Shown here: in pieces, positions 42,314 to 52,067 of the stretch
How positions within the stretch are numbered: position 1 is the stretch's first letter
How the letters are laid out: each line of letters begins with the position of its first letter
NCBI GenBank assembly: GCA_030152275.1
Contig: JASLHF010000079.1
Span: 1 to 60,142, forward strand
DNA from: Acinetobacter sp.
GTDB taxonomy: Bacteria > Pseudomonadota > Gammaproteobacteria > Pseudomonadales > Moraxellaceae
DNA: 60,142 bases
Direction of reading: 5' to 3'
Program-made: the position numbers and the translations under genes
The notes under the pieces: generated by a model
Told to the model about the DNA's origin: nothing
The model's database searches: none
Seen by the model: the letters and a program-made list of their open reading frames with translations, nothing else

Positions 42314-43891
42314 TCAATGCATATTGTCGGCAATAGACGTAATATGCACTTTTTCAATTTTATGGCCATCCATGGTGACCACTTCAAAAATATGCCCGTC
42401 TGCGGTCAGTTTGGCGCCATTTTCCGGCAAGCGGCCCAAATGGAATAAGATATAGCCAGACAGTGTCGAATACTGTTCAGACTCATCCACCAAATCACAG
42501 CCCAGCAGCAGTGATACATGGCGAATATCCGTTGAGCCTTCCAGCATCAGCGTGCCATCTTCCAGACTTTCAGCTGCTGTATCCAGTTCATCTTCATCCG
42601 GGAATTCGCCGGCAATGGCTTCCAATACGTCAATTGGAGTCGCTACGCCTTCAATTGAACCGTATTCATTCAGCACCAGCGCCATTTGCAGCGGCGCCTG
42701 CCGCAGCTGTTCCATCACCATCAGCACTTGCGCATTTTCATGCACAATGACTGGCTCGCGCAGGTGCTTTTCAAAATTCAGCACTCCGGTTTCAATATAT
42801 TCGTTCATGACTTTATGCGTCAGCACCACACCGGCGATATTGTCCAGTTCACCGCGGGCAATAATCAGGCGCGAATGGCTGGTGCCCAGCAGCTGATGCT
42901 TGATCGATGCTTCATCTTCATCCAAATCGATCCATTCCAGTTCCGGCCGCGGCGTCATCACCGACTTAACCGGACGCTCAGACAGCCCAAGCACGCCCTG
43001 CACCATCACACTGTGGTAAACGCCGTTGTCTTCGTCAAATACATCATCAGCAAAAGCGCGGGTCGCCAGCACATCTTCCTGCACATTTTCACTGCTTTCC
43101 GCCGCATTTTTGCCGCCCAGCATACGCATTACAGCCGATGCAGTGCGGTAGCGCAAATCGGTGGTGGTGACCATTTTTTCCTGATTATGGCGCATGGTCT
43201 GATTAAGAAATTCAATCATGACCGAGAAGCCGATGGCTGCATACAAATAGCCTTTCGGAATATGGAAACCAAAACCTTCCACCAGCAGCGAAAAGCCGAT
43301 CATCATCAAGAAACACAGGCACAGAATCACTACAGTTGGATGGCGGTTGACGAAGTTCATTAAAGGCTTCGATACCCACAGCATAATGCCGACTGCAATC
43401 ACCACCGCAATCATCATGACCGGCAGGTGTTTAACCATGCCGACTGCAGTGATTACGCTGTCCAGCGAGAATACCGCATCCAGCACCACAATCTGAATAA
43501 TTACCATCCAGAACGTTGCATGCACTGGATTTTCTTCTTTCAGCATCGGCTTGTTTTCAAGACGCTCACGCAGCTCCATAGTGCCTTTAAACAGCAGGAA
43601 TACCCCGCCAAACAGCAGAATTAAATCGCGTCCGGAAAATGGATGGCCAAAAACATGGAACAGCGGCGCAACCAGTGTCATGACCCATGCAATAGAAGCC
43701 AGCAGCACCAAGCGCATGCACAGCGCCAGCAGCAGGCCAACAATGCGGGCAGCATTGCGCTGTTCCGGCGGCAGTTTTTCCGCCAAAATTGCAATAAAGA
43801 CTAAGTTGTCAATGCCGAGGACGATTTCCAGCACCACCAAGGTCAGCAGGCCGACCCACGCCGAGGGGTCAGACATCCACTCAAAGATCAT
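42314..43891 (-). CDS. TerC-type membrane protein with CBS and CorC_HlyC domains (YoaE/YegH type)
   Basis: A 525-residue protein. Residues 1-240 form the TerC membrane domain (VVLEIVLGIDNLVFIAILAEKLPPEQRNAAR; DAVFSLDSVITAVGM), which has the acidic metal-binding positions of the family. Two CBS domains follow (SVMTPRPELEWIDLDE; REPVIVHENAQVLMVMEQ), then the CorC_HlyC domain at the C-terminus (about 445-525). Relatives handle Mn or other metals, some at secretion sites. It is a separate unit with its own terminator. Confidence 0.9.
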   Translation of the reverse strand: MIFEWMSDPSAWVGLLTLVVLEIVLGIDNLVFIAILAEKLPPEQRNAARIVGLLLALCMRLVLLASIAWVMTLVAPLFHVFGHPFSGRDLILLFGGVFLLFKGTMELRERLENKPMLKEENPVHATFWMVIIQIVVLDAVFSLDSVITAVGMVKHLPVMMIAVVIAVGIMLWVSKPLMNFVNRHPTVVILCLCFLMMIGFSLLVEGFGFHIPKGYLYAAIGFSVMIEFLNQTMRHNQEKMVTTTDLRYRTASAVMRMLGGKNAAESSENVQEDVLATRAFADDVFDEDNGVYHSVMVQGVLGLSERPVKSVMTPRPELEWIDLDEDEASIKHQLLGTSHSRLIIARGELDNIAGVVLTHKVMNEYIETGVLNFEKHLREPVIVHENAQVLMVMEQLRQAPLQMALVLNEYGSIEGVATPIDVLEAIAGEFPDEDELDTAAESLEDGTLMLEGSTDIRHVSLLLGCDLVDESEQYSTLSGYILFHLGRLPENGAKLTADGHIFEVVTMDGHKIEKVHITSIADNMH

Positions 43892-44230
43892 GTGTTCTGC
43901 TCCTGAGCGTAATGCAGGCCTGTACGGACTGGCTTAATTTTGAGGCGGGATAAACTGCGTTCTGTGACGCATAATTTATGAGTTTCTAAGCGATATTTTA
44001 ATGCGGAGCGACAACAACCACTGCCCATGACGATTCATTTATTAAAAAACAGGAATTCAGTATAGCAAGATGAGTCAGAATTTCATCTTTTTTTAGCGCG
44101 CAGGTGCCGGCAGCGCCGTTATGTGAATTGTATTTTTTTTGCAGCCTAAGCGCTTGCCGGCATCAGGCTGTCATATTTCGAAACTATGCTAGAGCCATAA
44201 AAAATAAAGTGCTAAGGTAATTAAAACGAT
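43892..44230. other. Divergent intergenic region between the TerC-type and LOG-type genes
   Basis: These 339 bases hold the promoters of both genes. I looked for a yybP-ykoY manganese riboswitch ahead of the TerC-type gene and did not find its conserved elements. No other structure is clear. Confidence 0.5.
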
Positions 44231-44854
44231 ATGAATAGCGTATTACAAATGACAGAACACAATATCTCTCTTTCTTCTCCCAGCACCACCCAGCCGCTGA
44301 TTGCTTTATATTGCGGCTCACGTTCAGGCAACAACCCGATTTATTTAGAAAAAGCGGTCGCGCTGGCCAAAGGCATCGCAGAACATGGTTTTGGATTGGT
44401 TTACGGCGGCGCCAGCATCGGCCTGATGGGCCAAGTGGCGGATGCTGTAGTGCAAAACGGCGGTGAAACCGTAGGGGTCATTCCTGAATTTATGCTGGAT
44501 TATGAAATTGCCCACAACAATCTAACTGAACTGCATGTTGTGCGCACCATGCATGAGCGCAAAGCCATGATGGCGGAGCGCGCCAGCGCCTTTGTTGCCC
44601 TGCCCGGCGGCCTCGGCACCTTCGAGGAAATTTTGGAAATCGCCACATGGGGCCAGCTTAACCAGCATCAAAAACCGATGATGCTCTATAATGTAAATGG
44701 CTTTTATGATGCACTGATTGCGCAGCTGGATCATGCCGTGCTGGAAGGCTTTTTGCCGCCGCAGCACCGCGCCAAATTGATTGTCTGCAACTCATCCAAA
44801 CAGATTTTCAGCGCGCTGAAAAATTTAGACTGTCCAAAACATGTCGAAGTGTAG
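44231..44854 (+). CDS. LOG-family hydrolase (TIGR00730; cytokinin riboside 5'-monophosphate phosphoribohydrolase type)
   Basis: A 207-residue Rossmann-fold protein. The family motifs are complete: CGSRSGNNPIYLEKAVALAK, GLVYGGASIGLMGQVADAV, RTMHERKAMMAERASAFVALPGGLGTFEE with PGGxGTxxE, and an aspartate/glutamate site for the N-glycosidic bond. LOG enzymes cleave nucleoside monophosphates to base and ribose 5-phosphate. The first 15 residues precede the usual start of the fold; MTEHNISL at 44252 is a possible shorter start. A strong terminator follows. Confidence 0.9.
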   Translation: MNSVLQMTEHNISLSSPSTTQPLIALYCGSRSGNNPIYLEKAVALAKGIAEHGFGLVYGGASIGLMGQVADAVVQNGGETVGVIPEFMLDYEIAHNNLTELHVVRTMHERKAMMAERASAFVALPGGLGTFEEILEIATWGQLNQHQKPMMLYNVNGFYDALIAQLDHAVLEGFLPPQHRAKLIVCNSSKQIFSALKNLDCPKHVEV

Positions 44855-44914
44855 ACTGGTATTGGACTTTCATTAAAGTACACAGCGCAATCATGCGCCA
44901 ACATAAATTCAGTT

Positions 44915-44946
44915 AAAAAAAAAACGGGCCTTTTGCCCGTTTTTTA
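44915..44946. terminator. Bidirectional terminator between the LOG-type gene and the PiT-like permease gene
   Basis: AAAACGGGC and GCCCGTTTT pair around CTTTT-type loop bases with long A and T runs on either side. Confidence 0.92.
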
Positions 44947-44976
44947 TTGAAGAATCTTAAATGCATGCACTGAAAC

Positions 44977-45945
44977 TCAGTGTCCAGATACCGCGTGATA
45001 GAACCATGGCAGCACGGTTGCCAGCACAATACTCATCAGCAGGCCGACCATCAGCTTCATGGCGTCCTTGCTGACATTGCGCGAAGTACGGTATTTATTG
45101 ACTTCATGCAAATGCATTGACATCGCGAATTCGCGCCCGGCCAACAGGCCCAAAAACACCCATGTGGTGCTCATAGGGATATTGCTCCATTCTTTAAACA
45201 CCAGCAAAATACTGGCATAAATAAAGTCAATAATCGTTGCAGAGCGGATATCGGCAACCCCGGTTTTGGTATCAATAATATTTTGGATCGCGCCTCCGCG
45301 CTGATACAGGATAATGCCCAGCAGCACCACAAATACGCTGATGGCAAAGATCAAAAACCAAAATGGCACAGCGCGCGGCACATAAACAAAAATATTCGCC
45401 AAGTCCTGAATCAGCCATTGGCTCCATAAAAATGCTGTCGATACCCACTGCAGGCCGACCCATATGCGTGAATGCTCATTGTGTCTGGTTTTACTGAAAT
45501 AGACCGAAATTTGCTTAATGACAAAGCGGTAAACAATAATCGCCACCACAAAAGCCACTGCATAGCCCATCATGGATTTGGTCAGCATCGAGCCTAAACT
45601 GCTGGGCGAAAAAATGGTCAGCACTAAAAATGTGGTGCTGACCGGTATGCCGTATTTAGTCAAAATAATCAGCAGAATCGGCGGCACAATATACAGCCAA
45701 GTCACACCCTCTTGAGGAAAAGGGATGGTTTCCAGCCGCCCGTAAGAAGCATCTGCTGTACCCGAAGCAAACCAGCCGTACAGCAGCACAGCCACTAAAA
45801 TGCTGCTGACGTACAGCCACAGCACCCACCAAGGACGGTGCGCATTAGAAGAAATAAAGGTGCCCAGCGTTTGCGGCACATCATTTCCCACGATTGAATA
45901 AGCAGCCAAGCAGAAGCCGATTACCATCAGGATTTCAATGGTCAT
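44977..45945 (-). CDS. PiT-like membrane permease (inorganic phosphate transporter family, divergent)
   Basis: A 322-residue membrane protein. It has two short repeats resembling PiT permeases: AAYSIVGNDVPQTLGTF (near residue 15, like GxNDxxNxxGT) and KYGIPVSTTFLVL, with a second set in EWSNIPMSTTWVFLGLLAGREF. About eight hydrophobic helices are visible. It is shorter than typical PiT proteins (about 490 residues), so the ion is uncertain. I start at MTIEILMVIGF (45945). The upstream in-frame ATG at 46032 would add 29 residues and put the terminator hairpin inside the gene. Confidence 0.72.
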   Translation of the reverse strand: MTIEILMVIGFCLAAYSIVGNDVPQTLGTFISSNAHRPWWVLWLYVSSILVAVLLYGWFASGTADASYGRLETIPFPQEGVTWLYIVPPILLIILTKYGIPVSTTFLVLTIFSPSSLGSMLTKSMMGYAVAFVVAIIVYRFVIKQISVYFSKTRHNEHSRIWVGLQWVSTAFLWSQWLIQDLANIFVYVPRAVPFWFLIFAISVFVVLLGIILYQRGGAIQNIIDTKTGVADIRSATIIDFIYASILLVFKEWSNIPMSTTWVFLGLLAGREFAMSMHLHEVNKYRTSRNVSKDAMKLMVGLLMSIVLATVLPWFYHAVSGH

Positions 45946-45965
45946 GTCAACAGAATACCTTTGCC

Positions 45966-45999
45966 ATAAAGAAAAAGCCCTCCACAACATGAAGGGCTC
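45966..45999 (-). terminator. Terminator of the anchor-I lipoprotein gene, just ahead of the permease gene
   Basis: On the minus strand AGCCCT and AGGGCT enclose an eleven-base loop and are followed by TTTTTC. It lies only about 20 bases before the permease start, so it is also in the leader of that gene. Confidence 0.7.
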
Positions 46000-46119
46000 A
46001 GGCGCTATTATGACAGTTAAACATCTGTTCAAACAGTTCTGCGCAGATTTTTATGCTTTTCTTTTTATTGCAGCCGATGCAGGCTGCGCCACACTTTTCA
46101 TGCAGCGCCGCGTGTCTGC

Positions 46120-48018
46120 TTATTTCAGTTTGAGCTGATAAACCGCCGTCGTGCCGCTGACTTCATTGCCGGCCACCAGCAGCGGCTGGCCGTTCGGCGA
46201 ATCCTTGGCTGCAATAAAAATCAAGCCTTCCGGGCCTAAATCACCCTGCTTGGCCACATCTGCCTGCTGTGTATCCCGGTCATTGAAATACTGTACAAAC
46301 TGCGCTTTCAAAGGATTGCTGATGTCATACACCATAATGCCCCCAGTTCGTTCCAAGCCGATAAACGCAAATGTCTTTTTGCCAATTTGGCCAACCGCTA
46401 TGCCTTCAGGCTCCGGGCCTTTGTTGTCGCTGCGGTCGTCAAATTTAAAGCTTTCATGATTGCTGTTGAACTGATTCGGGAACAGCTCTGCCACTTTGCG
46501 TTCAAACTCACTGCCGGAATCCCAGACAATTTTCTTGCTGACCGGATCAACAATACTGAATGAACGTCCGCCGTAAGCATACAGCCGCTCATATGTCAGC
46601 TTGCCGTCTGCATCCAGCAGCGGCTGGCCGGCAGCGTCTTTTTTATAGCCTTGCGTCCAGCTGATGGTTAAACGGCCAAGCTGCGGGTCTTTAATTAAAT
46701 TATCGGCGCAGACTTCAGCGGCGTCTGACGTTTTGCATTCGCCAAACACCGCTGTATCCAATTTAGCGCCGGTAACTCCGGGAAAGAGCTGGCGCAAATG
46801 CGCGGGATAATCGCCTTTTAAATCAAAACCGGCTTTTTTAAATAAATGCTTAATGCGGATTTCTTCGGCATAGCCTGAGTTTAAGTCATTGCCGCCAAAA
46901 TAGGCTTTTTCATCCTTTAACCATTCACGCGCATCGCCTTCATTGGCGGTCACCAAATAACTTTTGCCGCCAGCTTCATAGTGCGCAATGGCGTCTGGCA
47001 TATACATGCCGTACAGTCCAGGCCAAGATTTGATCTTAATCATGCCTTCATCTTTGCCGCAGGCGCTGACTGTTTGACCTAAAGAATTCAGACCCACAGC
47101 GCAGTCACGGTCACCGCCGTCCAAGGCATTTTCCGGCAGGCTGTGGTCTTTATAGCCCAGCGGAAAAATATCGCTGAACTCGCCTTTTTGCAGATCCAGC
47201 ACCGCAATGGCATTATTTTCCTGCAGGCTGACCCACGCCGTCTTTCCGTCACTGCTGACGGCAATATATTCAGGCTCTAAATCCTGTGATACGCGTGCAG
47301 TCTGCAGCCCTTTCACGGCAATATCCGCGTACTGGCTGCGGTCTGGGCCAAAAATACGCACGCCGGCATCCAGCAGTTCCTGCTTGCGCTGATCCCAAGC
47401 GTTAAAATTGGCAATTTTCGCCACAGGCTGCGCAATCACGCTGATATCAATAATGCTGACCGAACCTTCAGGATCAGTTGCATAGCCTTCATTTGGCTCA
47501 CCTTCATTCGCAACCAGCACGGTTTTACCGTCTGGAGTAAACGTCAGCATATCCGGCAGCGCGCCGGTTTCCGCTTTGCTGATAAAGCGCAAATCAGCCG
47601 TACTGAAAAATGCCACGATACCCGGCTGCGTTTTATCCTGCGCCTGAACCGCCAGCGCCAATACCCCGTTTTTCACCGCAGCGCTGTTAACTTCAGAGTT
47701 TGCTAAATATGCTTTGGCGTCCAGCGACTGCAAATATTTCGGCTGGCTGGGATTTTGAAAATCCAGAACATCCACCACTCCAGCCTGCGCATTAACAACA
47801 AATAAACGCTTGCTGACCGGATCAAAAGCCGGGATTTCTGCAGCGCTGGCGCCAAAAATACCAGATTCGTAGCGCCCAATACGCGACAGCTCAATCGATG
47901 CCGGAGTAATTTCTTCAATTTCAGGCGCCGCAGCTGTTTGTTTATCATCTTGGCTGCCGCAGCCCGCCAATCCCCCAGCCACAATTGTCGCCGTTAAAAT
48001 AGAAAATCGCAACTTCAT
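46120..48018 (-). CDS. Choice-of-anchor I lipoprotein with beta-propeller repeats
   Basis: A 632-residue exported lipoprotein. The signal peptide ends in the lipobox LAGC (residues about 17-20). The mature protein has beta-propeller-like blades (PVSKRLFVVNAQAGVVDVLDFQNPSQP; TFTPDGKTVLVANEGEPNEGY; VTANEGDAREW; GPEPEGIAVGQIGKKTFAFIGLERTGGIMVYDI; GPEGLIFIAAKDSPNGQPLLVAGNEVSGTT), the signature of the choice-of-anchor I family. It probably sits at the outer membrane. Relatives are sometimes annotated as alkaline phosphatases, but no such active site is seen. Confidence 0.88.
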   Translation of the reverse strand: MKLRFSILTATIVAGGLAGCGSQDDKQTAAAPEIEEITPASIELSRIGRYESGIFGASAAEIPAFDPVSKRLFVVNAQAGVVDVLDFQNPSQPKYLQSLDAKAYLANSEVNSAAVKNGVLALAVQAQDKTQPGIVAFFSTADLRFISKAETGALPDMLTFTPDGKTVLVANEGEPNEGYATDPEGSVSIIDISVIAQPVAKIANFNAWDQRKQELLDAGVRIFGPDRSQYADIAVKGLQTARVSQDLEPEYIAVSSDGKTAWVSLQENNAIAVLDLQKGEFSDIFPLGYKDHSLPENALDGGDRDCAVGLNSLGQTVSACGKDEGMIKIKSWPGLYGMYMPDAIAHYEAGGKSYLVTANEGDAREWLKDEKAYFGGNDLNSGYAEEIRIKHLFKKAGFDLKGDYPAHLRQLFPGVTGAKLDTAVFGECKTSDAAEVCADNLIKDPQLGRLTISWTQGYKKDAAGQPLLDADGKLTYERLYAYGGRSFSIVDPVSKKIVWDSGSEFERKVAELFPNQFNSNHESFKFDDRSDNKGPEPEGIAVGQIGKKTFAFIGLERTGGIMVYDISNPLKAQFVQYFNDRDTQQADVAKQGDLGPEGLIFIAAKDSPNGQPLLVAGNEVSGTTAVYQLKLK

Positions 48019-48196
48019 AATAATATTAACTTTTCATAAAATTTAGACCAATTTACAAACAAAAAATTTAAAGTGCATGACGGGCCGGCTGCAGTTTTAT
48101 GGCAGCGCCATGACAGACGGTAAAATTGCGATTTGCTGCAAACAATTTATATCGTTTGCTTTAAACTGGTTAAAAATCTCAGTTTTAGCCCTGTAT

Positions 48197-49588
48197 ATGA
48201 ACGCAACGCCAACTCATCAACCGTTACAGCCAGAATTCAGACTTTTGGTGCTGCTGGTGTCCATCGGCTTTTTTATGCAGGGGCTGGACACCACCATTGT
48301 CAATACCGCGATTCCAGCGATGGCCATACATTTGGGCGAAGACCCGCTGAATATGCATAGTGTGGTGGTGGCCTATGTGCTGTCTGTGGCGGCCTGTATC
48401 CCGCTTAGCGGCTGGCTGGCCGACCGCTTTGGGGTCAGAAATACCTATTTCAGTGCTATTATTATTTTCACGCTGGCTTCACTGGGCTGCGGCCAGGCCA
48501 GCAGTTTAAATGAATTGCTGTGTTATCGGGTTATTCAGGGTATCGGCGGCGCGCTGCTGCTGCCAGTCGGCCGGCTGGCCATGCTGAAAGTGATTCCGCG
48601 CACGCAATTTTTAGCCGCCATGAGCCTCATGAGCCTCGCTGGCCTGATCGGTCCTCTGATTGGCCCGACATTAGGCGGCTGGCTGGTGCAGGCCGCCACA
48701 TGGCATTGGATCTTCCTGATTAACATTCCCATGGGGCTGCTGGGCGCGCTCATCACCTTTAAAGCCATGCCCAATGTGACTGAACCCAACGTGCCGGCTT
48801 TCGACTTTTGGGGCTTTTTGCTGCTGCTGATCGCGATGTCCGGACTGTCGCTGGGCATTGAAAATTTCGCCAGCACAGAACATTCACTGTACTGGAGCAT
48901 TGGCCTCATCTGCGCTGGGCTCAGCGCCTGCGTCATTTATGCCCTGCATGCGCATACGCATCAAAATGCCCTGTTCCGCAGCAAACTGTTCAACAACCGC
49001 ATATATGCCATAGGCATTTTAGGCAACTTTTTTGCCCGCCTCGGCGGCAATGCCATGCCGTTTTTAATTCCGCTGATGCTTCAGGTGGCCTTCGGCTTTG
49101 CGCCATTTTATACCGGCCTGCTGATGATCCCGACTGTGCTCGGCTCATTGGCCTCAAAGCCGGTGATCCGCCCGATTATTCAGCGTTTTGGCTACCGCAA
49201 TGTGCTGTTGGTGAATACTTTTTTAGTCGGCGCCTGCATTTGCAGCTTTGCGCTGTCCAGCGCTGAAACTCCGCTGTGGCTGCGCGCGCTGCATTTCTTT
49301 GTATTCGGCATGCTTAACTCGCTCCAATTTGTTTCCATGAATACCCTGACTTTAAAAGATCTGCCGCAGCAGGACGCCAGCAGCGGCAACAGTTTCCTGT
49401 CAATGATCATGATGGTGTCCATGAGCATCGGGGTTGCGCTCGCGGGCACACTGGTAAACGTCTTCTCCGCATATTTCGGTCCAGCTCAGATCAGCGGTGC
49501 CTTTCACACTGCACTGCTTTGCCTCGGCTGCATCAATTTGATTACTGCAGCGATTTTTTGGCAAATTCCCAAGGACACGCCGGTGTAA
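48197..49588 (+). CDS. MFS transporter of the DHA2 (14-helix) drug-efflux family
   Basis: A 463-residue transporter. It has FFMQGLDTTIVNTAIPAMA in helix 1 (the DHA2 motif with D-T-T-I-V-N), SGWLADRFGVRNTY after helix 2, GGALLLPVGRLAM in helix 4, and GLIGPLIGPTLGGWL in helix 5. The length and motifs fit the MdtD/HsrA group. Substrates are probably drugs or metabolites. I take the ATG at 48197 (MNATPTHQP); 40 in-frame codons upstream code for an unrelated stretch. It diverges from the choice-of-anchor I gene. Confidence 0.87.
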   Translation: MNATPTHQPLQPEFRLLVLLVSIGFFMQGLDTTIVNTAIPAMAIHLGEDPLNMHSVVVAYVLSVAACIPLSGWLADRFGVRNTYFSAIIIFTLASLGCGQASSLNELLCYRVIQGIGGALLLPVGRLAMLKVIPRTQFLAAMSLMSLAGLIGPLIGPTLGGWLVQAATWHWIFLINIPMGLLGALITFKAMPNVTEPNVPAFDFWGFLLLLIAMSGLSLGIENFASTEHSLYWSIGLICAGLSACVIYALHAHTHQNALFRSKLFNNRIYAIGILGNFFARLGGNAMPFLIPLMLQVAFGFAPFYTGLLMIPTVLGSLASKPVIRPIIQRFGYRNVLLVNTFLVGACICSFALSSAETPLWLRALHFFVFGMLNSLQFVSMNTLTLKDLPQQDASSGNSFLSMIMMVSMSIGVALAGTLVNVFSAYFGPAQISGAFHTALLCLGCINLITAAIFWQIPKDTPV

Positions 49589-49675
49589 AACGCTGTGCAG
49601 AAACGCCATAGTTTTGCCCGGCGCTTCGCGTTATGATGCAGCCTGCGCTGTTAACTGCTGGAATTGACCCTGCTG

Positions 49676-50467
49676 ATGAAAAAACGCCTGTCCGCTGCCG
49701 CGGTTAAACGCCTCAGTCCGCTGCTGGGCCTGTTAGGTTTCTGCGTGGCGGCCCTGCTGGCCTATTTCCTGATCATGCCGCACCGTTTTGCCTCAGCCGA
49801 AGAATACCCAGTCAAAGGCTTTGATATTTCACATCATCAGGGCGATGTGCAGTGGAGTAAAATCTCCCCGCGCGCTTATCAGTTTGTTTATCTCAAAGCC
49901 ACTGAAGGCGGTGATTTTCAAGACACCAAATTTCAAGACAACTGGCTAAGCGCCCGTGAACGCGGCTTGCGCGTCGGCGCGTATCATTTTTACCGGCTGT
50001 GCCGTGACGGCAAAATTCAAGCGCAAAACTTTATTGACACCGTACCGCGCAAAGCTGATGCGCTACCGCCAGTGATTGATTTGGAATATGACAGCAAGTG
50101 TATCGATACCTTCAGCAAACAGCAGCTGCTGCAGGAAATTCAGTTCATGCATGACCGGCTGCTGCAGCATTACGGCAAACAGCCAATCTTTTATATTTCA
50201 AAGTCCTTTTACAATATTGTGCTGGCCGGCGAATTTCAGCAGACTCCGCTTTGGGTACGTGAATATCAGGGAAAACCGCAACTCAAAGGCAGCCCTGCAT
50301 GGCTGTTTTGGCAGCACACTAATCAGGGGAAAATCCGCGGCATTGCCAAAACGGTAGATTTAAATGTCTTTAACGGCGACCAAAAGCAATGGAATGCTTT
50401 CTTGCTGAAAAATGGCCTCCCGCTGCCGGCTGATGCCCCAGCTAAGGATAAAAAACCGCAGCCTTAA
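49676..50467 (+). CDS. GH25-family lysozyme
   Basis: A 263-residue protein with an N-terminal membrane anchor or uncleaved signal (LLGLLGFCVAALLAYFLIM, about 14-32), then the glycoside hydrolase 25 fold. Catalytic-site segments are VKGFDISHHQGDV, FVYLKATEGGDF, GAYHFYRLCRDG and PPVIDLEYDS (the D-x-E pair). It should cut the beta-1,4 bond of peptidoglycan in the periplasm. I choose the ATG at 49676; a TTG 12 bases upstream is in frame. The gene follows the DHA2 transporter by 87 bases. Confidence 0.9.
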   Translation: MKKRLSAAAVKRLSPLLGLLGFCVAALLAYFLIMPHRFASAEEYPVKGFDISHHQGDVQWSKISPRAYQFVYLKATEGGDFQDTKFQDNWLSARERGLRVGAYHFYRLCRDGKIQAQNFIDTVPRKADALPPVIDLEYDSKCIDTFSKQQLLQEIQFMHDRLLQHYGKQPIFYISKSFYNIVLAGEFQQTPLWVREYQGKPQLKGSPAWLFWQHTNQGKIRGIAKTVDLNVFNGDQKQWNAFLLKNGLPLPADAPAKDKKPQP

Positions 50468-50785
50468 CAGTAAATTTCATCAATGATACGGTAACAGCCA
50501 GCAAGCAGTTAAAGCATACAGCTGTAACAGCATTTGCTTTATTTGGATTTGCGCCAGCCTATTCATCATAAAATAAACAGCTGTGCAATTTCGCACTGCC
50601 GTCACAACCTTTACAATTTCTGCCGCATTTTGCTGACCATACTTTAAGCTGCCTGAGGCGCCTGATTCAGCGCGCAAAGATAACGTTGCTGCGACAGCCT
50701 GTGCCGTACAGTTTGCCTGAGAGACTATCTGCACCCTGACAGCTGTGCGATACTGAAGTCCTACCTCTGCTGCTCAATCCTCTGC
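50468..50785. other. Intergenic region before dinB
   Basis: These 318 bases hold the dinB promoter region. An open frame of 84 codons on the minus strand has no ribosome-binding site or recognisable protein. I find no LexA-type box; Acinetobacter species lack a typical LexA. Confidence 0.5.
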
Positions 50786-51841
50786 ATGAGAAAAATCATT
50801 CATATTGATATGGATGCCTTTTATGCATCTGTAGAACTGCGGGAGCGCCCCGAACTGCGCCATTTGCCCGTGGTGGTGTCTTCACATCATCCGCGCGCAG
50901 TGATTTGCGCAGCCTCTTATCCAGCGCGTGAATTTGGCCTGCGCTCAGCCATGGCCATGTCGCAAGCACGCAAGCTATGCCCGCATGCTGTGGTTATTGA
51001 GCCTGATTTTGAAAAATACCGAGCAGTTTCAGCACAAATTCACCAAATTTTCCGGCGCTATACCGCCTTGATTGAACCGCTGTCATTGGATGAAGCCTAT
51101 CTTGATGTCAGCGATAATCTGCTGGGCATTCCCAGCGCCACCGAAGTCGCGCTGCGCATCCGTGAGGAAATCCTGCAGACGACAGGTTTGACCGCTTCTG
51201 CCGGTGTCGCGCCCAACAAATTTTTAGCCAAAATTGCCTCCGACTGGAATAAGCCAAATGGCATTTGTGTCATTAAACCTTCAAAAGTAAAAGACTTTAT
51301 TCATGACTTACCGTTAAAAAAAATCCCAGGGGTTGGCAAAGTCACACAAGTAAAATTACAAGCCATGCACATGGAAACTTTAGGTGACCTGCAGCAAATG
51401 GACGAAGCGGTACTTGCTCATCATTTTGGCAAATATGGCCGGCAGCTGTTTTTATATGCACAAGGCATCGATGAACGCCCAGTACAAGCAGAGCGCGAAC
51501 GGCAGCAAATTTCTAGAGAAACCACCTTTGATTCAGATTTGACGCTGGTCCAATGCCATTCCTATTGGCCCCAGCTAATTGAGCAGGTCTGGAACAGCCT
51601 GCAGCGAAAACAACTGAATGCCCGCGGTGTATCCGCCAAACTTAAACTGAAGAATTTTCAGGTACTGCAGCACAGCAAAAGTTTCAAATCCCCGCTGCAC
51701 AGCCAAGCCGATTTAACGCAAGCGCTGGAACAGCTGCTGCAGGAAATGCATATTCCTGATGATTTTCAGTTCCGCCTGATTGGCGTAGGCGTATATCAGC
51801 TGGCGCCCGCAGCGCAAGAAGTGCAGCTGACGCTCCTGTAA
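50786..51841 (+). CDS. dinB: DNA polymerase IV (Y-family)
   Basis: A 351-residue Y-family polymerase. Motifs include the catalytic IIHIDMDAFYASVE (residues 4-17), YPAREFGLRSAM, EPLSLDEAYLDV with the second set of acidic residues, GVAPNKFLAKIASDWNKP, and the helix-hairpin-helix GVGKVTQVKL. It copies past lesions with low fidelity. The C-terminus ends AQEVQLTLL, which resembles a beta-clamp-binding peptide (QxxLxLF-like). Confidence 0.95.
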   Translation: MRKIIHIDMDAFYASVELRERPELRHLPVVVSSHHPRAVICAASYPAREFGLRSAMAMSQARKLCPHAVVIEPDFEKYRAVSAQIHQIFRRYTALIEPLSLDEAYLDVSDNLLGIPSATEVALRIREEILQTTGLTASAGVAPNKFLAKIASDWNKPNGICVIKPSKVKDFIHDLPLKKIPGVGKVTQVKLQAMHMETLGDLQQMDEAVLAHHFGKYGRQLFLYAQGIDERPVQAERERQQISRETTFDSDLTLVQCHSYWPQLIEQVWNSLQRKQLNARGVSAKLKLKNFQVLQHSKSFKSPLHSQADLTQALEQLLQEMHIPDDFQFRLIGVGVYQLAPAAQEVQLTLL

Positions 51842-52067
51842 AAACTGCCATTTGAGCAAGTTTTGTACAAAAGAATAAAAATAAAACAAATTGGACTTCA
51901 CATTCAGCAAATTTGGGGTACTCTAATTGCGCGGTGCATTATCCATGTATACGCTGAGATGCTGAAAATCACCTTTACTTTCAGCATGGTGTCCTGTGAT
52001 TGGCGTGACGATCAAATCCGAATATTACAGGACAGCTCTGCTGTTAAACATGGAACCCTTCTTCCGC

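Noticed and set aside
43892..44230. A yybP-ykoY manganese riboswitch ahead of the TerC-type gene
   Set aside because: The conserved junction elements of that riboswitch could not be found on the minus strand.
50480..50734. A small protein gene on the minus strand before dinB
   Set aside because: No ribosome-binding site, no recognisable domain, and composition like non-coding sequence.
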